Source of the DNA: Brasenia schreberi
Lineage: Eukaryota; Streptophyta; Magnoliopsida; Nymphaeales; Cabombaceae
Assembly: GCA_036023115.1 (NCBI GenBank)
Contig: JAYKKT010000079.1
Coordinates: forward strand, 10,407,501 to 10,471,500
Reading direction: 5' to 3'
DNA length: 64,000 nt
The translations under genes and the position numbers were made by a program. The notes below the pieces were generated by a model. The model was given only the letters and a program-made list of their open reading frames with translations. It did not search any database and was not told where the DNA came from. How positions within the stretch are numbered: position 1 is the stretch's first letter; the number at the start of each line of letters is the position of its first letter. Below, piece by piece: positions 10,861 through 21,070 of the stretch.

Positions 10861-10999
10861 GAGAGCTCAGGATCCTATGTACGACTAAAAGTTCTCCTTT
10901 ATTTGCAACTTCAACAATTTCAACATCAACATCTTTAAGGGTCTTTTCATTCTTCCTATCTAGTGACTCAAAAGGCTCAGGTAACACCATCACTCACTT

Positions 11000-12020
11000 G
11001 TTGGGTCATTGGGAGGCGATATGCCCTTGGCTGAGACATTTAAAACATTTAATGTCATGACTATGATAGGTAGAGTGAGGGGTTTCAGCTACATTTTTCC
11101 TTTCAACCGAGATCTGTTGCGGTAGTAGGTCCTATTTTCTTGATTTCTTTGAAAGTACTAGTTGTACCTGAGAAAGCCTTGTTTTCGGTTGGCTTAAGAA
11201 CCAAATATCTAAGGGGAGGGGCCTTCCTTCGTTGTCTTTCTACCATAATAGCAAGTTGAAAGACATCCTTAACGAATGAATAAGTTGTACTTCCACAACA
11301 TCAACTAGTTCTTTGTTTACCTCATTGAGAAATTAGTTAATGGTCTGCTCGCGTAGTTCTTGTACTTCATAACTCATCATGAAGGTGTCAAACTCTTTGA
11401 CATAATCCTCCACATTGAGCCCACCTTGTTGCAAACTTTGCAACCGAAGGTAGAGCTCTTGCGGTAGTAGTCGGGAACAAATCTCTAACGCATGAGCTTT
11501 TTATCAAGCCCTAGCTCGTTATATCCCCATCTCCTTCCCTGTGTCATTGGTCTTCGAGTTTGCTCCACCATAGATTAGCATAATCGATAAACTCCAAAAC
11601 AGCCAAACAACATTTATTTTCTTCGGAGTATCAATAATACTCGAAGATCTTATCCATGCACTACTCCCAATCGACAAACTCTTTAGGTAAGCTAACTATC
11701 AAAAAGGGAATTTTGATTCGAACTTGGAGTTTCACATCTCTTTGATTCGTTCTTGGCTACTATTGCATTCATATAGTTGAGCCCAACTTAGGGGAGTGTG
11801 GGCCCATATCATGGTGACTGGTGTTGGAGCAGTTAGGAGAAGGAGCTCGTTGTCACAACAGTTCTTCAAGGCTTTCAGTCAGTTGTGTCATCTAAGTTGT
11901 GAGTGCCTTCTATCCATGTTTCAATGCTATGATCTGAGCTTCCTCGAGAGACTTGTCTTGTTGTACTCGAGGGAATCAAAATCTTGTCCTGTTATCATCT
12001 CAATCTTAATGAAAGCACTA
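11000..12020 (-). pseudogene. G1 gag with zinc knuckle
   Basis: Near 11010-11060 the - strand reads DIKCFKCLSQGHIASQ, a CCHC zinc knuckle whose last Cys falls beside a stop. The stretch to its right, in gag position, is heavily broken. A primer-site-like sequence, tttagtgctttcattaag on the - strand, sits at the gag side of the LTR edge near 12020. It is nearly the same as that of G2 (51515-51530), so the two gypsy elements use related priming. Confidence 0.55.
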
Positions 12021-12022
12021 AA

Positions 12023-12660
12023 TGATATAAAACATGAGTTGAGAGGATCACACACTTACTGATTTTCTCACACACAGTCTGCCAGACAATGGATATTACT
12101 CACCAAAGTGATAAAGACTCATTCACTCATCACCAGTTAAGGGTAAGACAAATTTAAAACAATCTTGAAAAACAATAGAATGAGAATTGCTTAGGACTGA
12201 TCCTATTTATACTCAGAACAATCCCCTGAAATAGGTTCAAGGCTCAATAACTTGCTATAAAGGCTCCTGGGAAATGAACAATCACCTTGTAAAGAGGCTT
12301 AGCCATCTATGAACTTGTTATAAAGACTCCTAGAAAATGATCAATCATCTTGTAAAATAATGATACATGTTCAACCATCTATAACTCTTTAATTATTCTT
12401 TTGGTAATTGCTAAGACCACTAAATGTAATTAACTAAGAACATTAAATTCGAATTGTACGTCCCCAAAATTAGCCAATTGAAGCTATTGATCTAAGAGAT
12501 GTTGAGAATCTCCTTGCTAGCTTAAATATGGGCTTCACTCTTGAGTGACCTCCTATTGGAGTAAACAAATAACCTTAAGTTTGCTGAAATCATTAATACT
12601 CCATTCACTCAGCAAAGATTTGGGTTCAAAAAGGGTTGAAACCCTTGTTCCACCTCGAGC
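12023..12660 (-). repeat. G1 upstream LTR
   Basis: Direct repeat of the 8247-8660 LTR, but more complete. It carries a TATA-like agtataaata on the - strand at 12204-12213, ends at a CA/primer-site junction, and contains a small internal duplication around ttgtaaag..ttgttataaa (12240-12350). To its right it continues directly into integrase C-terminal coding sequence instead of flanking DNA. Confidence 0.65.
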
Positions 12661-12963
12661 ACAAGCAAGAGCTCCCTAATAGCGATCGGTAAGCCTGTCA
12701 AGCAAGGTTAGATCATTAGTGCCTGATCCTTCGTTATCCTCCTAAGGTTGGTGAGGATTTGTCCTCAAATATGGATTCTCAATATCTTCCTTGTAAGAAA
12801 TAAGATCCTTAAGTGTGAAAGAATTAGAAATATTGAACTCATTTGATAGATCTATCTTGTAAATATTGTCATTTATCTTTTTCAAAATCTTAAATGGACC
12901 ATCGACTTGGGGCATGAGTTTAGGTTGGTGGTTGTGTGAGAACCTGACTTTGGTGAGATGTAT
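12661..12963 (-). pseudogene. Integrase C-terminus of a second G1-type element
   Basis: The - strand reads GWIHLTKVRFSHNH, KLMPQVDGPFKILKKINDN and IYKIDLSNEFNISNSF, then NP-LRTNPHQP, the polyprotein end of a plant gypsy element. It parallels the equivalent end at 8690-8900 but is a separate copy. It is truncated at about 12963, where PMD-element sequence resumes. Confidence 0.65.
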
Positions 12964-13480
12964 CCAAAGCAGTTAAATACATGGTATATAATTTTATACA
13001 ACAAATCTTTCTCCCTAATCAACTCACTCCTATATGCAATCTCAATATAATTATTGGACCTCACATTCATTCTCTTCACTAACCATGCTCTCCCAACAGC
13101 ATATCTTGTGTGCGATGTTATCACCTTTCATATTGTCCAAACATTTACATAGTCACTTAGAATAATGAGTATTGATATTGAATGTAGAATTCCACTAAAG
13201 CCAAAAATTATATGTTCATGTTAGATCTTATAAGAAATGTGGCATTTAAAGCTAAAGAGTAATCCCGACATATCAGGGAATCCCTTATCCTCACTCTCTC
13301 TAATATCAATCTCAGTTTTGAGGTTGATATTTATTATAATGTGAAGGCCTCGTTTCAATAATATCTATATCTGCCAAAATGTCTTCTTATCCTCATTGTC
13401 ATTTGTGAGGTTTCCTCTATATGATATGATATTATGTTTCGTACATGAAATGATAACGTTACACTCTTCTACTTATACCC
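12964..13480 (-). pseudogene. PMD gene, 5' part displaced by G1
   Basis: On the - strand around 13230-13330 the translation EIDIRESEDKGFPDM.GLLFSFK (with small breaks) matches EIDIVDNKDEGYPDLLGLLPSFKG at 24795-24865 of the other copy. This places the first coding part of PMD copy 1 here, to the right of the gypsy element, with the remainder at 7431-8246. The 12964-13130 stretch is not assigned. Confidence 0.55.
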
Positions 13481-13555
13481 TATGACTATGAGTCATATCT
13501 ATATAGCAAAAAGTAAAAGTTGTTATTCAAATCAAAACAAGAGAGATACACTTAT

Positions 13556-13692
13556 GCCACGTGTCTCTCTTGGTAGGAGATGTGACTTAGGTGAGTCTTT
13601 CCTATATGAGAGACATGGTCCATGCACATCTTCCATTAAGAGAGACCTGCAACCTAGGTATGTCTCCCACATAAGGAGACGTGCTTTGGGGC
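13556..13692 (-). repeat. Array of four short hairpins in the PMD-side leader
   Basis: Four units of about 33 bp, each a small inverted repeat with gtctc/gagac-type arms (for example gtctcccacataaggagac at 13662-13680), lie between the right end of element 1 and its PMD gene. The layout mirrors the array at 1391-1512 on the transposase side. Confidence 0.45.
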
Positions 13693-13699
13693 TTGTCTT

Positions 13700-14140
13700 G
13701 AAACGAAGAACTGATTGATTTTTCGATGAAAAACTGACCAAAAAACAAATGAAAATAACAAAATCAAATCTAAATCAAGAACACACCTTGACAAATACCG
13801 AATCCCCATTCGAATTAGCCTCATGTTTCTTTTTTATTCTTTTCCTAGTTTATCTTCTTCTTTCTTCCTATTTTTTCTTCTTTTCAATGGATTTCTATGA
13901 GTTTCTTTTATGCAAATGAATATAGATCAAGCAATCGGTGCTAAGGTAGGCATGGGAGTGAAGAATAGATGAAAAAAGAGACATAAATGAGCAACAAATG
14001 ATGGTTCGCACAAGAGGAGGGAGAGTCTATTGATATGAAAAGAGTACCCTAGTAATTATAGACAATTACTAGAGGTATTTTAGAAATATAGGAAAATAGG
14101 GTCTCTCTCGTGACAATATAGCCCACACAAAGGGATCAAA
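13700..14140. other. Right terminal region of MULE element 1
   Basis: AT- and pyrimidine-rich sequence in the place of the right terminal repeat. Its reverse complement shares only short blocks (such as ttctaaaatacctct) with the left end of element 2. No exact terminus is visible. Confidence 0.35.
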
Positions 14141-14951
14141 ACAATATCTTAAAACACGTGTTACAAGAAAAGATCAAAACACATCACATAAGGCTTCCTA
14201 CCAACTTTCCTACAACCTATCTACATGACTATAGCCCACACAAAGGGATTACCATTTAAACACCTTTTTTACTATCCGCACACTCCTTTTTATAAAATAC
14301 CCAAATTACTCCTCCTCACTTTCTCTCTCCTCTCCAACCCAATTCCAACAAGGGTCTCTCTCGCAAGATCTCTTTACTTTGACAATATTTCATTCATTTG
14401 TAGCATTGTTGCCTTCTTCACAACTATAAAATGCATACTCTAATGAATCTCACTAAAAAATCAAGAAACATATGAAAAAAACAAGAAAATAAAAAATAGC
14501 ATCAAGTTATCGACTCGAGACGTGGCTCAATCGCGTCTACCCAACGAGGGAGGCATGCATGTGCTGCATCTCGAGTAAGAAACTTAATGTTATTTTTTGT
14601 CTTAATTTTGATCAAAAACGAAATCAATACATCAAATCAACGAAATATCCCACACTCACCTTTTTCGAATCGGATACCTTTCTCTCTTTTTCCTTCTCTT
14701 CTTCTTCTTCTTCTTTTCTTCAATCAAATTTGAAGCATTGTGAGACCATGGATGGTTCAATATTATACATAGGATTGAGTTTTGGGTCTAGAGTCACCAA
14801 AGAAATGGTATAGGATGATTGATGAAAAGGTGAGAACCTGCAAAGAGAGAGCCCTAAATGTTCAAAGGCATCAAAGTAATTTTTAGATTCTAGTAAGGAC
14901 AAAATAAAAAACAATAAGAAAGGGTATGTGGATAGTAAAAAGGGTGTATAT
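14141..14951. mobile_element. Deleted, non-autonomous MULE-like element with inverted ends
   Basis: The left end (accttttttactatccgcac at 14260-14279) and right end (its imperfect complement gtggatagtaaaaagggtg near 14930-14948) form inverted termini about 700 bp apart. Inside are a CT-rich leader and a gagac hairpin-type motif (14510-14575) like those of the larger MULEs, but no transposase. Small open frames inside resemble nothing. The right end abuts LTR1. Confidence 0.45.
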
Positions 14952-16009
14952 TGTAGATATGAAATTTTATTCCAAAATCTATGTAGAGACTTGAAATCAA
15001 ATTGACTAACTATGTCACGTGTGTGTGCCGACATTCTGACTTCTATAGTGATTATGGAGAAGTGAATTCTTTTCGACTTAGGACTTCTTGAAAAGATGCT
15101 AGGGTAAGCCTAGACACTTTGAGGATTGTTTTAGGTCCAATATGTTTTCAAAATCCACTTTCAATTCCCAAGGACTTAACCAAACTCGTTTAGCTCTTTA
15201 AAGAAAATGTTTCAAAGTTCTAAAAAATAGAAACTAGTTCTTTTTTAGAAACTTGTTTTCAAATTTTTTTTAATAGCTTTTGAATCTCCAAAATTCTTAA
15301 AATTTTATGAAGATTTTGGAACTATTTTTCTTCTGATTTTAAGTGCAGCAGATGTACACAATTAAATCAGATAATGAAACTCACTCAGACATTCGGGACA
15401 GATTTGTGACAGAAATAGAGAGGTTTAGGAAAATGGTTGTATCTTGGTGCACAGACTTCCGATTTCTATTAACTTAGTCTTGTTGGAAAGCTACGAATCT
15501 CACCTTTCCAATGGGATTATTTTTAATGAAATTGGTTTAATGTAGACAAAATTATGAGATGATAACCCAACCTCTATTGCAAGAAATATAGGTTTTACAT
15601 ACTCTGTTCCGATTTTACCAGATATTCTTTGATTGTATTTATGAGGTTACATGATCTTAAAATTCTTGAAAATTTTGTTAATAGTGAGTCTGTGTGTTTA
15701 GATTAGGTGTACAAAGTTTTGGTACATTCGGAGTAAAGAGCAAGGAATTAAAAATCAAATATTAGACATATAAAAGATACAGAAACAGGTTTACAACATA
15801 TAGGAATGCATTTCGTTCGAATTTCAAAGAAAATACACAACAATTAAAATGTAAATGACTGAAGAAAATTAAGGAAAGTATGATTATAGCTTAAGCGGAT
15901 TAGGAGATAGAAGAGTCTACAATGTATATTAGGGTAAGAGAAACCAAAAATCAAACACATAGCCTACATCTAATGAAGTTAAGAAATTGGGCAGCATGAC
16001 CCTTAACTA

Positions 16010-16510
16010 TTACATCAAGAATTGAGTCAGTTGTTCCTTAATTACAACTCCTTTTGAATTGAATGAAAGTAGAGAAGAAATAAATTTGAAAAAGAGGAGA
16101 GGAATTGACCTTGATCATGGAAGCCCTTGGAAGTGGATGCCAGCTTGGTGAACACTTTCATAGTATCAGACTATCCTTTGCCGATATACATGTGCATGAT
16201 CCATGACAAGAAGCTTTTTCTCATCAAGTAGGTCAAGCTCAGCCACCCTATCTTGTTGTAGGGTCTCTATGGGCAAATCAAGTGCAAGAGACATATGAAA
16301 TGAAAGTAATTTGATATGAATGAGAAGTATGACATTTATACCATAGACTAACTCAAATAGTGTGGCATTTATGGGTGTTCGGATGGAAGTCCTATAAGCC
16401 CATAAGGCTTCATCTACCTTCTCATGTCATGTCCTATAAGCCCATAATGCTTCATCTAGATTCTCAATCATGCCATGTACCATATACTAACTCAAATAGT
16501 GTGGCATTTG
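16010..16510 (-). pseudogene. Gypsy integrase C-terminal fragment inside LTR1
   Basis: On the - strand, DEALWAYRTSIRTPINAT, LFELVYGINVILLIHIKL and VAELDLLDEKKLLVMDHAH match the conserved part of plant Ty3/gypsy integrase (usual W-A-Y-R-T-x-x-x-T-P-T-x-x-T-P-F-x-L-V-Y-G-x-E-A-V-L-P). The DEALWAYRT segment occurs twice because of a small tandem duplication (16385-16460). The flanks on both sides are LTR sequence. Confidence 0.7.
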
Positions 16511-16578
16511 TGGGTGGCCGGCGGCTTTGTGGAGATGGCTTGGGAAGGGGGCAACACCTCCACTCTCTTCTCTCTTCT

Positions 16579-16582
<4 letters not shown>

Positions 16583-16616
<34 letters not shown>
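16583..16616. repeat. (TC)n microsatellite
   Basis: About 17 uninterrupted TC dinucleotides within the leader part of LTR1. The corresponding place in LTR2 is a GA-rich but interrupted stretch. Confidence 0.95.
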
Positions 16617-16619
<3 letters not shown>

Positions 16620-17568
16620 TGCTGCAGGATTCCTTCTCTTTCCTCACTTCTCTTCAATGCATAAAACCTAACCCCAAGGCCCCCTTTTATAGATTTCAAG
16701 GGGGGCCTCTAGAGCCTTCCACGGTTTTGGACTTTGGGCCACTTCACTCTAATCCAATCCAATAGATGGCCCATTGTTACACATGGGTGTGTGTGGGCTG
16801 AGAGGGTGGTCCCCTCTTAGTCCATGTGGGCTTGGTGTAGCCCACATGGTCCAAGCTTTTATTTGAGTAAGGCTTGGAGTGGTCGAGCTACTCTAGCCCA
16901 GTCCTTTCCTTGGTCGAGCCACTCTAGCCAACGTGCTTATTTGGCTCAGTCTTGGTGTCTTTACTTCACCCCTTTTGACGTGCCTTAGCCCATCATACTT
17001 CATGTCTTGGCTTGATACGGGTATAATCCTTCGCTTTGGCCTTACCTTGATCGAGCTCAAGTCTTGATCAAGTCATCTTGTCGTGCCTTGGTCCTACGAT
17101 GTCCTTGACTTTGTCTTGAATGAACTTGATGTAGCCACTTGAGTTGAACTTGTTTGAATTTGATTTAAATCTCCCCTTTTAGTTGAATTGGATTGAACTT
17201 GGTTTGGGACGAGTCCTGCTTGGCCTTGAGATTGGGGTTGGACAATTGATCGTGCCTTGACCCATTCCTTACTTTGAGTTTTGCTAGACTTTGCACTGAA
17301 TCATCAGCATTGCTTTTGCAAATTCATCCTTATCTCCTTTTGACCCAGGCTTTACTCCATCTTTGGGCTAATCAACACTTTTTTAATTTTCAAAACTCGA
17401 TTTTGTAACTTTAAGTTTAAAAACATTTAATTTCAAAATGTTTTTTTGTATTTTATGAAATTCGTACATTGTGCTAAAATCGTGGATTTAAAACAAGCCT
17501 AGATTTGTTTTGAAAAATTAAAACATGCTTAGATTTGTTTTGAAAAATATTTTTTTAGGGTGTTTACA

Positions 17569-18299
17569 TACACATATCAATTATGTCCATACAATACCTT
17601 GTAGGGTTAACAATTGTGAGCTATTTATTATTTCACCAAAATCTCAATGTATGAAACAATTCAAAAGGTTCATTTGAAGAGAACTAAAACATGTTGAGGT
17701 GCGGCTAAAGCATGATTTCAATGTAAATACATAAGGAGTGGATGAGAGCATCTATAACAAGCCATGGTGAACTCTTGCATCGGGCATCTTTCCAACATAT
17801 ATATGCATTATTGTTTGATGCATTATCGTTTGAGGGAGCCATCTAATCTCTTTTTTTGAGAAAACCCTTCACCCAACATTTTTGCACCCTTGTATTAGTA
17901 TACTCTACCATAATTTTGTAATACTCATATCAATACCCATATTGCATAGGGCATCGATATGTGATAATCGTATTATATCATATGATATGATACAACACAA
18001 TACATTTTATATAATAAGAAAAAATTATAAAATATTCATTAAAATAAAAATAATAGGAAAATTAGAAAATAGAAAATAGAAAATAAAAGGTAACCAATTT
18101 GTTAGAAAACACAATCAAAATCTAATTAATAAGCAATTAAGAAATGGCATTTCATAATCAATACACCAAAAAGCTACAAAAGTAAAAAAGTAAAGTTGTT
18201 AAATGATAAGTACAAACTAAAAGTCTCAAACTATCACGTCAATTTAAAAATAATATTATAATTTACAAAATATAATTATAAAGTTGAGACTTTAGAGTT
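17569..18299. other. AT-rich spacer, probably outer end of the hAT element
   Basis: No coding similarity. Around 17940-18010 there are repeated tatgata/tatcata motifs. Similar motifs occur in reverse around 23540-23650, at the other side of the hAT transposase. This suggests subterminal repeats of one hAT element. No 8-bp TSD was identified. Confidence 0.35.
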
Positions 18300-18491
18300 C
18301 AATATCAATGTTTTATTCTACAAAACATTGATCATAATCAACAAATGCATCATAAGCATTATTGTCAAGGTCATCATCATCATCATCATTATCTCCCTCT
18401 TATTACTCCATAATTGGTCCTCCAATCCATTGCCTTATAGTTCGACATCTCTAATCTCTATTACTCTCCAGTTTTTATCCTCTAAATTAAT
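18300..18491 (-). pseudogene. hAT transposase, acidic C-terminal tail
   Basis: Read on the - strand, this joins the segment right of the solo LTR (21071 onward). ENIDILND continues across the TSD into NLEDKNWRVIEI and then an Asp-rich run (gatgatgatgatgatgat on the - strand), as in plant hAT transposases after the dimerisation domain. The interruption is exactly at the solo LTR. Confidence 0.55.
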
Positions 18492-18496
18492 GAAGG
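18492..18496. repeat. 5-bp TSD (gaagg), left of solo LTR2
   Basis: Identical to 21066-21070 and directly abuts the TG start of the LTR. Confidence 0.85.
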
Positions 18497-21065
18497 TGTA
18501 AACACTCAAAAATTTTCTCAAAACATTTGATTTTTTAGAAATTTTACATTTTTAAGAAAAATTTGTGGTTTTTGGTCTCTTAAGGGTTTTCAAATAAAGA
18601 CACCTTAACGAACTCATTTTTGCACCAAAATTTCATAGCAGCCTCAAAATAAGGATAAATGGCACCCCTCTAAAAAAAATACAATTTTGACAAAGAGCAA
18701 AAAAATGATTACTTTGCCCTTAAGTCCAAATTGGTAGGTTTATGCTTTTTAAATAATTGCCTTCAAAGAAAGAATGGTTTGAAAAAAGTTTTCAAATAAA
18801 CAAATGAAAATAAGACATTGGGAATGAAACTCAAAAATATTTACAAAATATCAAATTTACAAAAACCTCTAAAATTAAAAAAAAAAATCAAATCCAAATC
18901 AGACCTCAAAAACTCACTCGATTGTACACCGGACCATACACCCATCAAGGGCTAAAGAGGTCTAAATCAGACCCTACACCCATCGAAAGGGTTAAAGTGG
19001 TCTGACACCTTACACCCAACAAAGGATTAAAGTGGTTAAAACGGTAAAGACTAACTCATGGAGCGAAAGTAGGTCACCCATGCAAATAAACACTGAGAAT
19101 GGAACTCAGTTGTTTTTTAAAAAGAATATTTGAAGATTTTGATACAACTCGATGTTTTCAAATATATCTCAAATGAAATGGCTTTAAAAAAAAGAAATAT
19201 TTGAAATTATTAATCTTAACTGAAATCAAGCATAGGATTCGAGCCTAATCTAATTTAGGGACAAGCTGTGAATCAAATCCAAGATGAAATCAATTCAAAC
19301 GTCGCACCAACATAGCCTAAGATCAAAAAGCTGCATTTGTACCAAATCAAAGGCTCGACTAAGGACATAACCAATGTCGAATCAAGTTGGGCATCAAAGA
19401 ACCCAAGTCAAGACTCGAGGCAAGCTACCATGGTCAAACAAGGGGTAGGCTAGGGTGAGTCGAGCTCACATAGCCAAGCCCAATGAAGAATGCAGCTCAT
19501 GTGGGCTGCACCAAGCCCACATAGAATAATAAGAGAGGACCACCCTCCCAACCTGTGTGCATGAATGGGCCAACTTTGGGAATTGAATCAAACTTAGGCC
19601 AAAGAAACCGCATCCATGTCCAAACTGTGGAAGGTTATAGGCCCCTTCCCTTAAGGCCTATAAATAGAGGCCTTGGGGCTGGTTTTCCAGTATGAAAGGA
19701 GCATTTAAAGAAGTGAAGAGAGAGAGAGGGAGAGCTGCAGCCAAGTGAGAAAAGAAAGAGAGAGGGAGAGGAAGAATCTTGGAGGTGTTGCCCACCCCAA
19801 GCCGTGTTCATCAAATCCGCTTAAGGAGCCTCCGATTAAGGTCAATCCTTCTCCCTTTTTATTGATTTCCTTTCTCTTTTCTTTCATTCAATTAAAGGAG
19901 TTGTAATTAAGTAACAACTAACTTCATTCAATGATGTAATAGCTAGTTGTTATGCTGCTCAATTTTATTTCATTAGATGTCTTCTATGTGTTTGATTTTC
20001 AATTTCTTCTACCCCTCTATACATTGTAATCTCTTATATCTCCTAATCCCCTCTATGCTTAACCTATGATTATACTTTACTTTATTTCTTTCAGTCATTT
20101 ACATTGAAATTGTTGTGATTTGTCTTTCAATTTCAGACGAAATTCATTCACGTATGTTCTAAACACGAAAATATGTTTTTTGCATCCTACATTTGTCTGA
20201 TATTTAATTTTTAGTTTTCTTCTCTTTGCTCCGAATAATCTAAAACTTTGCACAGTAAATACTCACATACCATCCCACTTCTAATAAAAATTTTAATAAT
20301 TTTAGGACCGTACAACTACGTAAATAAAATCAGGAAAAATTGGATAAATTCATAACCAAATCTGTAAAATCTATGTATCCTTCAATAGAGGTTGGGTTAT
20401 TATCATATAACTTTGTCTACATTAAACCAATTATATTGAACTTAGTCTTATTGGAAAGTTGACATCCATAGTTTTCCAACAAGACTAAGTTCATAGAGAT
20501 CGGAGATTTGTACCCTAAGATACAGTGGTTTTTCTAAACCTCTATATTTATGTCACATATCAGCTCCGAACGCCTGAGCAGAGACAAATGTTTGATTTAA
20601 TTGTGTACACTCACAACACCAAAAATTATAATAAAAATAGTTTTTGAATCTTCATATTGTTTATTCTTACTGTAAGATGTTTACGATTTTTTGAGACTTA
20701 TAAGCTATCAAGAAAAATCTGAGAATAAGTTCTGAAAATAAAATCAATTTATGTTTTTTAGAACTTTAAAATTTATTCTTCCATAAACCAAGTGCACGAG
20801 TTTGGCTAAGTTAGTGACAATTGAAAGTGAATTTTGAAAATACACCAAACTTCAAACAAATTCTCAAAGCATCTAGGCTGACCCTTGAGCGTCGGTTTAA
20901 AAAGGCCTAAGTCGAAAAGATCTCACTTCCCCACAATCACTCTAGAAGTTAGAAACGAACTTTGCTAGTTTAAGTAAACTAGTTGGTACGCTTGCACACG
21001 ACGTAGTTCGTTTAAAATTATTTCAAGTCTCTACATAGACTTTTGAGTAAAATTCTACATCTACA
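18497..21065 (+). mobile_element. LTR2: 2.57-kb solo LTR with perfect TSD
   Basis: Begins TGTAAACAC and ends ATCTACA, with gaagg on both sides. It has a TATA-like cctataaatagagg near 19661, a GA-rich leader and a polypyrimidine region. There is no internal retroelement coding sequence, so this is the product of LTR-LTR recombination. Length and layout suit a large Ty3/gypsy element, and the integrase found in sister LTR1 supports that. It splits the hAT pseudogene. An internal small inverted duplicate is visible at 20435-20490 (cttagtcttattggaaag / ttttccaacaagactaag). Confidence 0.8.
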
Positions 21066-21070
21066 GAAGG
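21066..21070. repeat. 5-bp TSD (gaagg), right of solo LTR2
   Basis: Identical to 18492-18496. Confidence 0.85.

Larger units (their letters stand above)
8247..12963 (-). mobile_element. Gypsy remnant G1 with an extra pol 3' end (tandem/recombinant)
   Basis: A decayed Ty3/gypsy element on the - strand, inserted in the PMD gene. From right to left it has an integrase C-terminal end (12660-12960), an LTR (12023-12660), a primer-site-like sequence, gag, zinc knuckle, protease, RT, integrase C-terminus (8690-9240) and a partial LTR (8247-8660). The order pol-end, LTR, gag-pol, LTR means that a second element end lies upstream in the same orientation, as expected after unequal recombination between tandem copies. 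No TSD was found and both outer edges are truncated. Confidence 0.65.
780..14140. mobile_element. MULE element 1, two convergent genes (transposase + / PMD -), nested
   Basis: The outer boundaries are approximate. The left end (780-1130) is similar in direct orientation to the left end of a second copy at 23738-24150. The interior carries a MULE transposase pseudogene on the + strand and a plant mobile domain pseudogene on the - strand, each reading inward from its own terminal region. Hairpin-rich leaders sit near both ends (1391-1512 and 13556-13692). Later insertions are LINE 1 at 2217-5595 (perfect TSD) and a gypsy remnant at 8247-12963. Without these the element is about 5.2 kb. The two-gene convergent layout is known from maize MuDR. 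Equating the two is inference. Confidence 0.6.
14952..17568 (-). mobile_element. LTR1: long gypsy-type LTR, minus orientation, with integrase insert
   Basis: An inverted copy of the solo LTR at 18497-21065. On the - strand it starts TGTAAACACCC and ends near ATCTACA, as the other does. Shared blocks include the TATA-like tctataaaaggggg near 16690, the GA-rich leader and long stretches at 15060-16010. It lacks a clear 5-bp TSD. Unlike LTR2 it contains about 500 bp of integrase-coding sequence in the middle. Confidence 0.7.

Noticed and set aside
14559..15034. Small open frames on both strands in the MULE derivative
   Set aside because: Low-complexity, overlapping opposite strands, no homology recognised.
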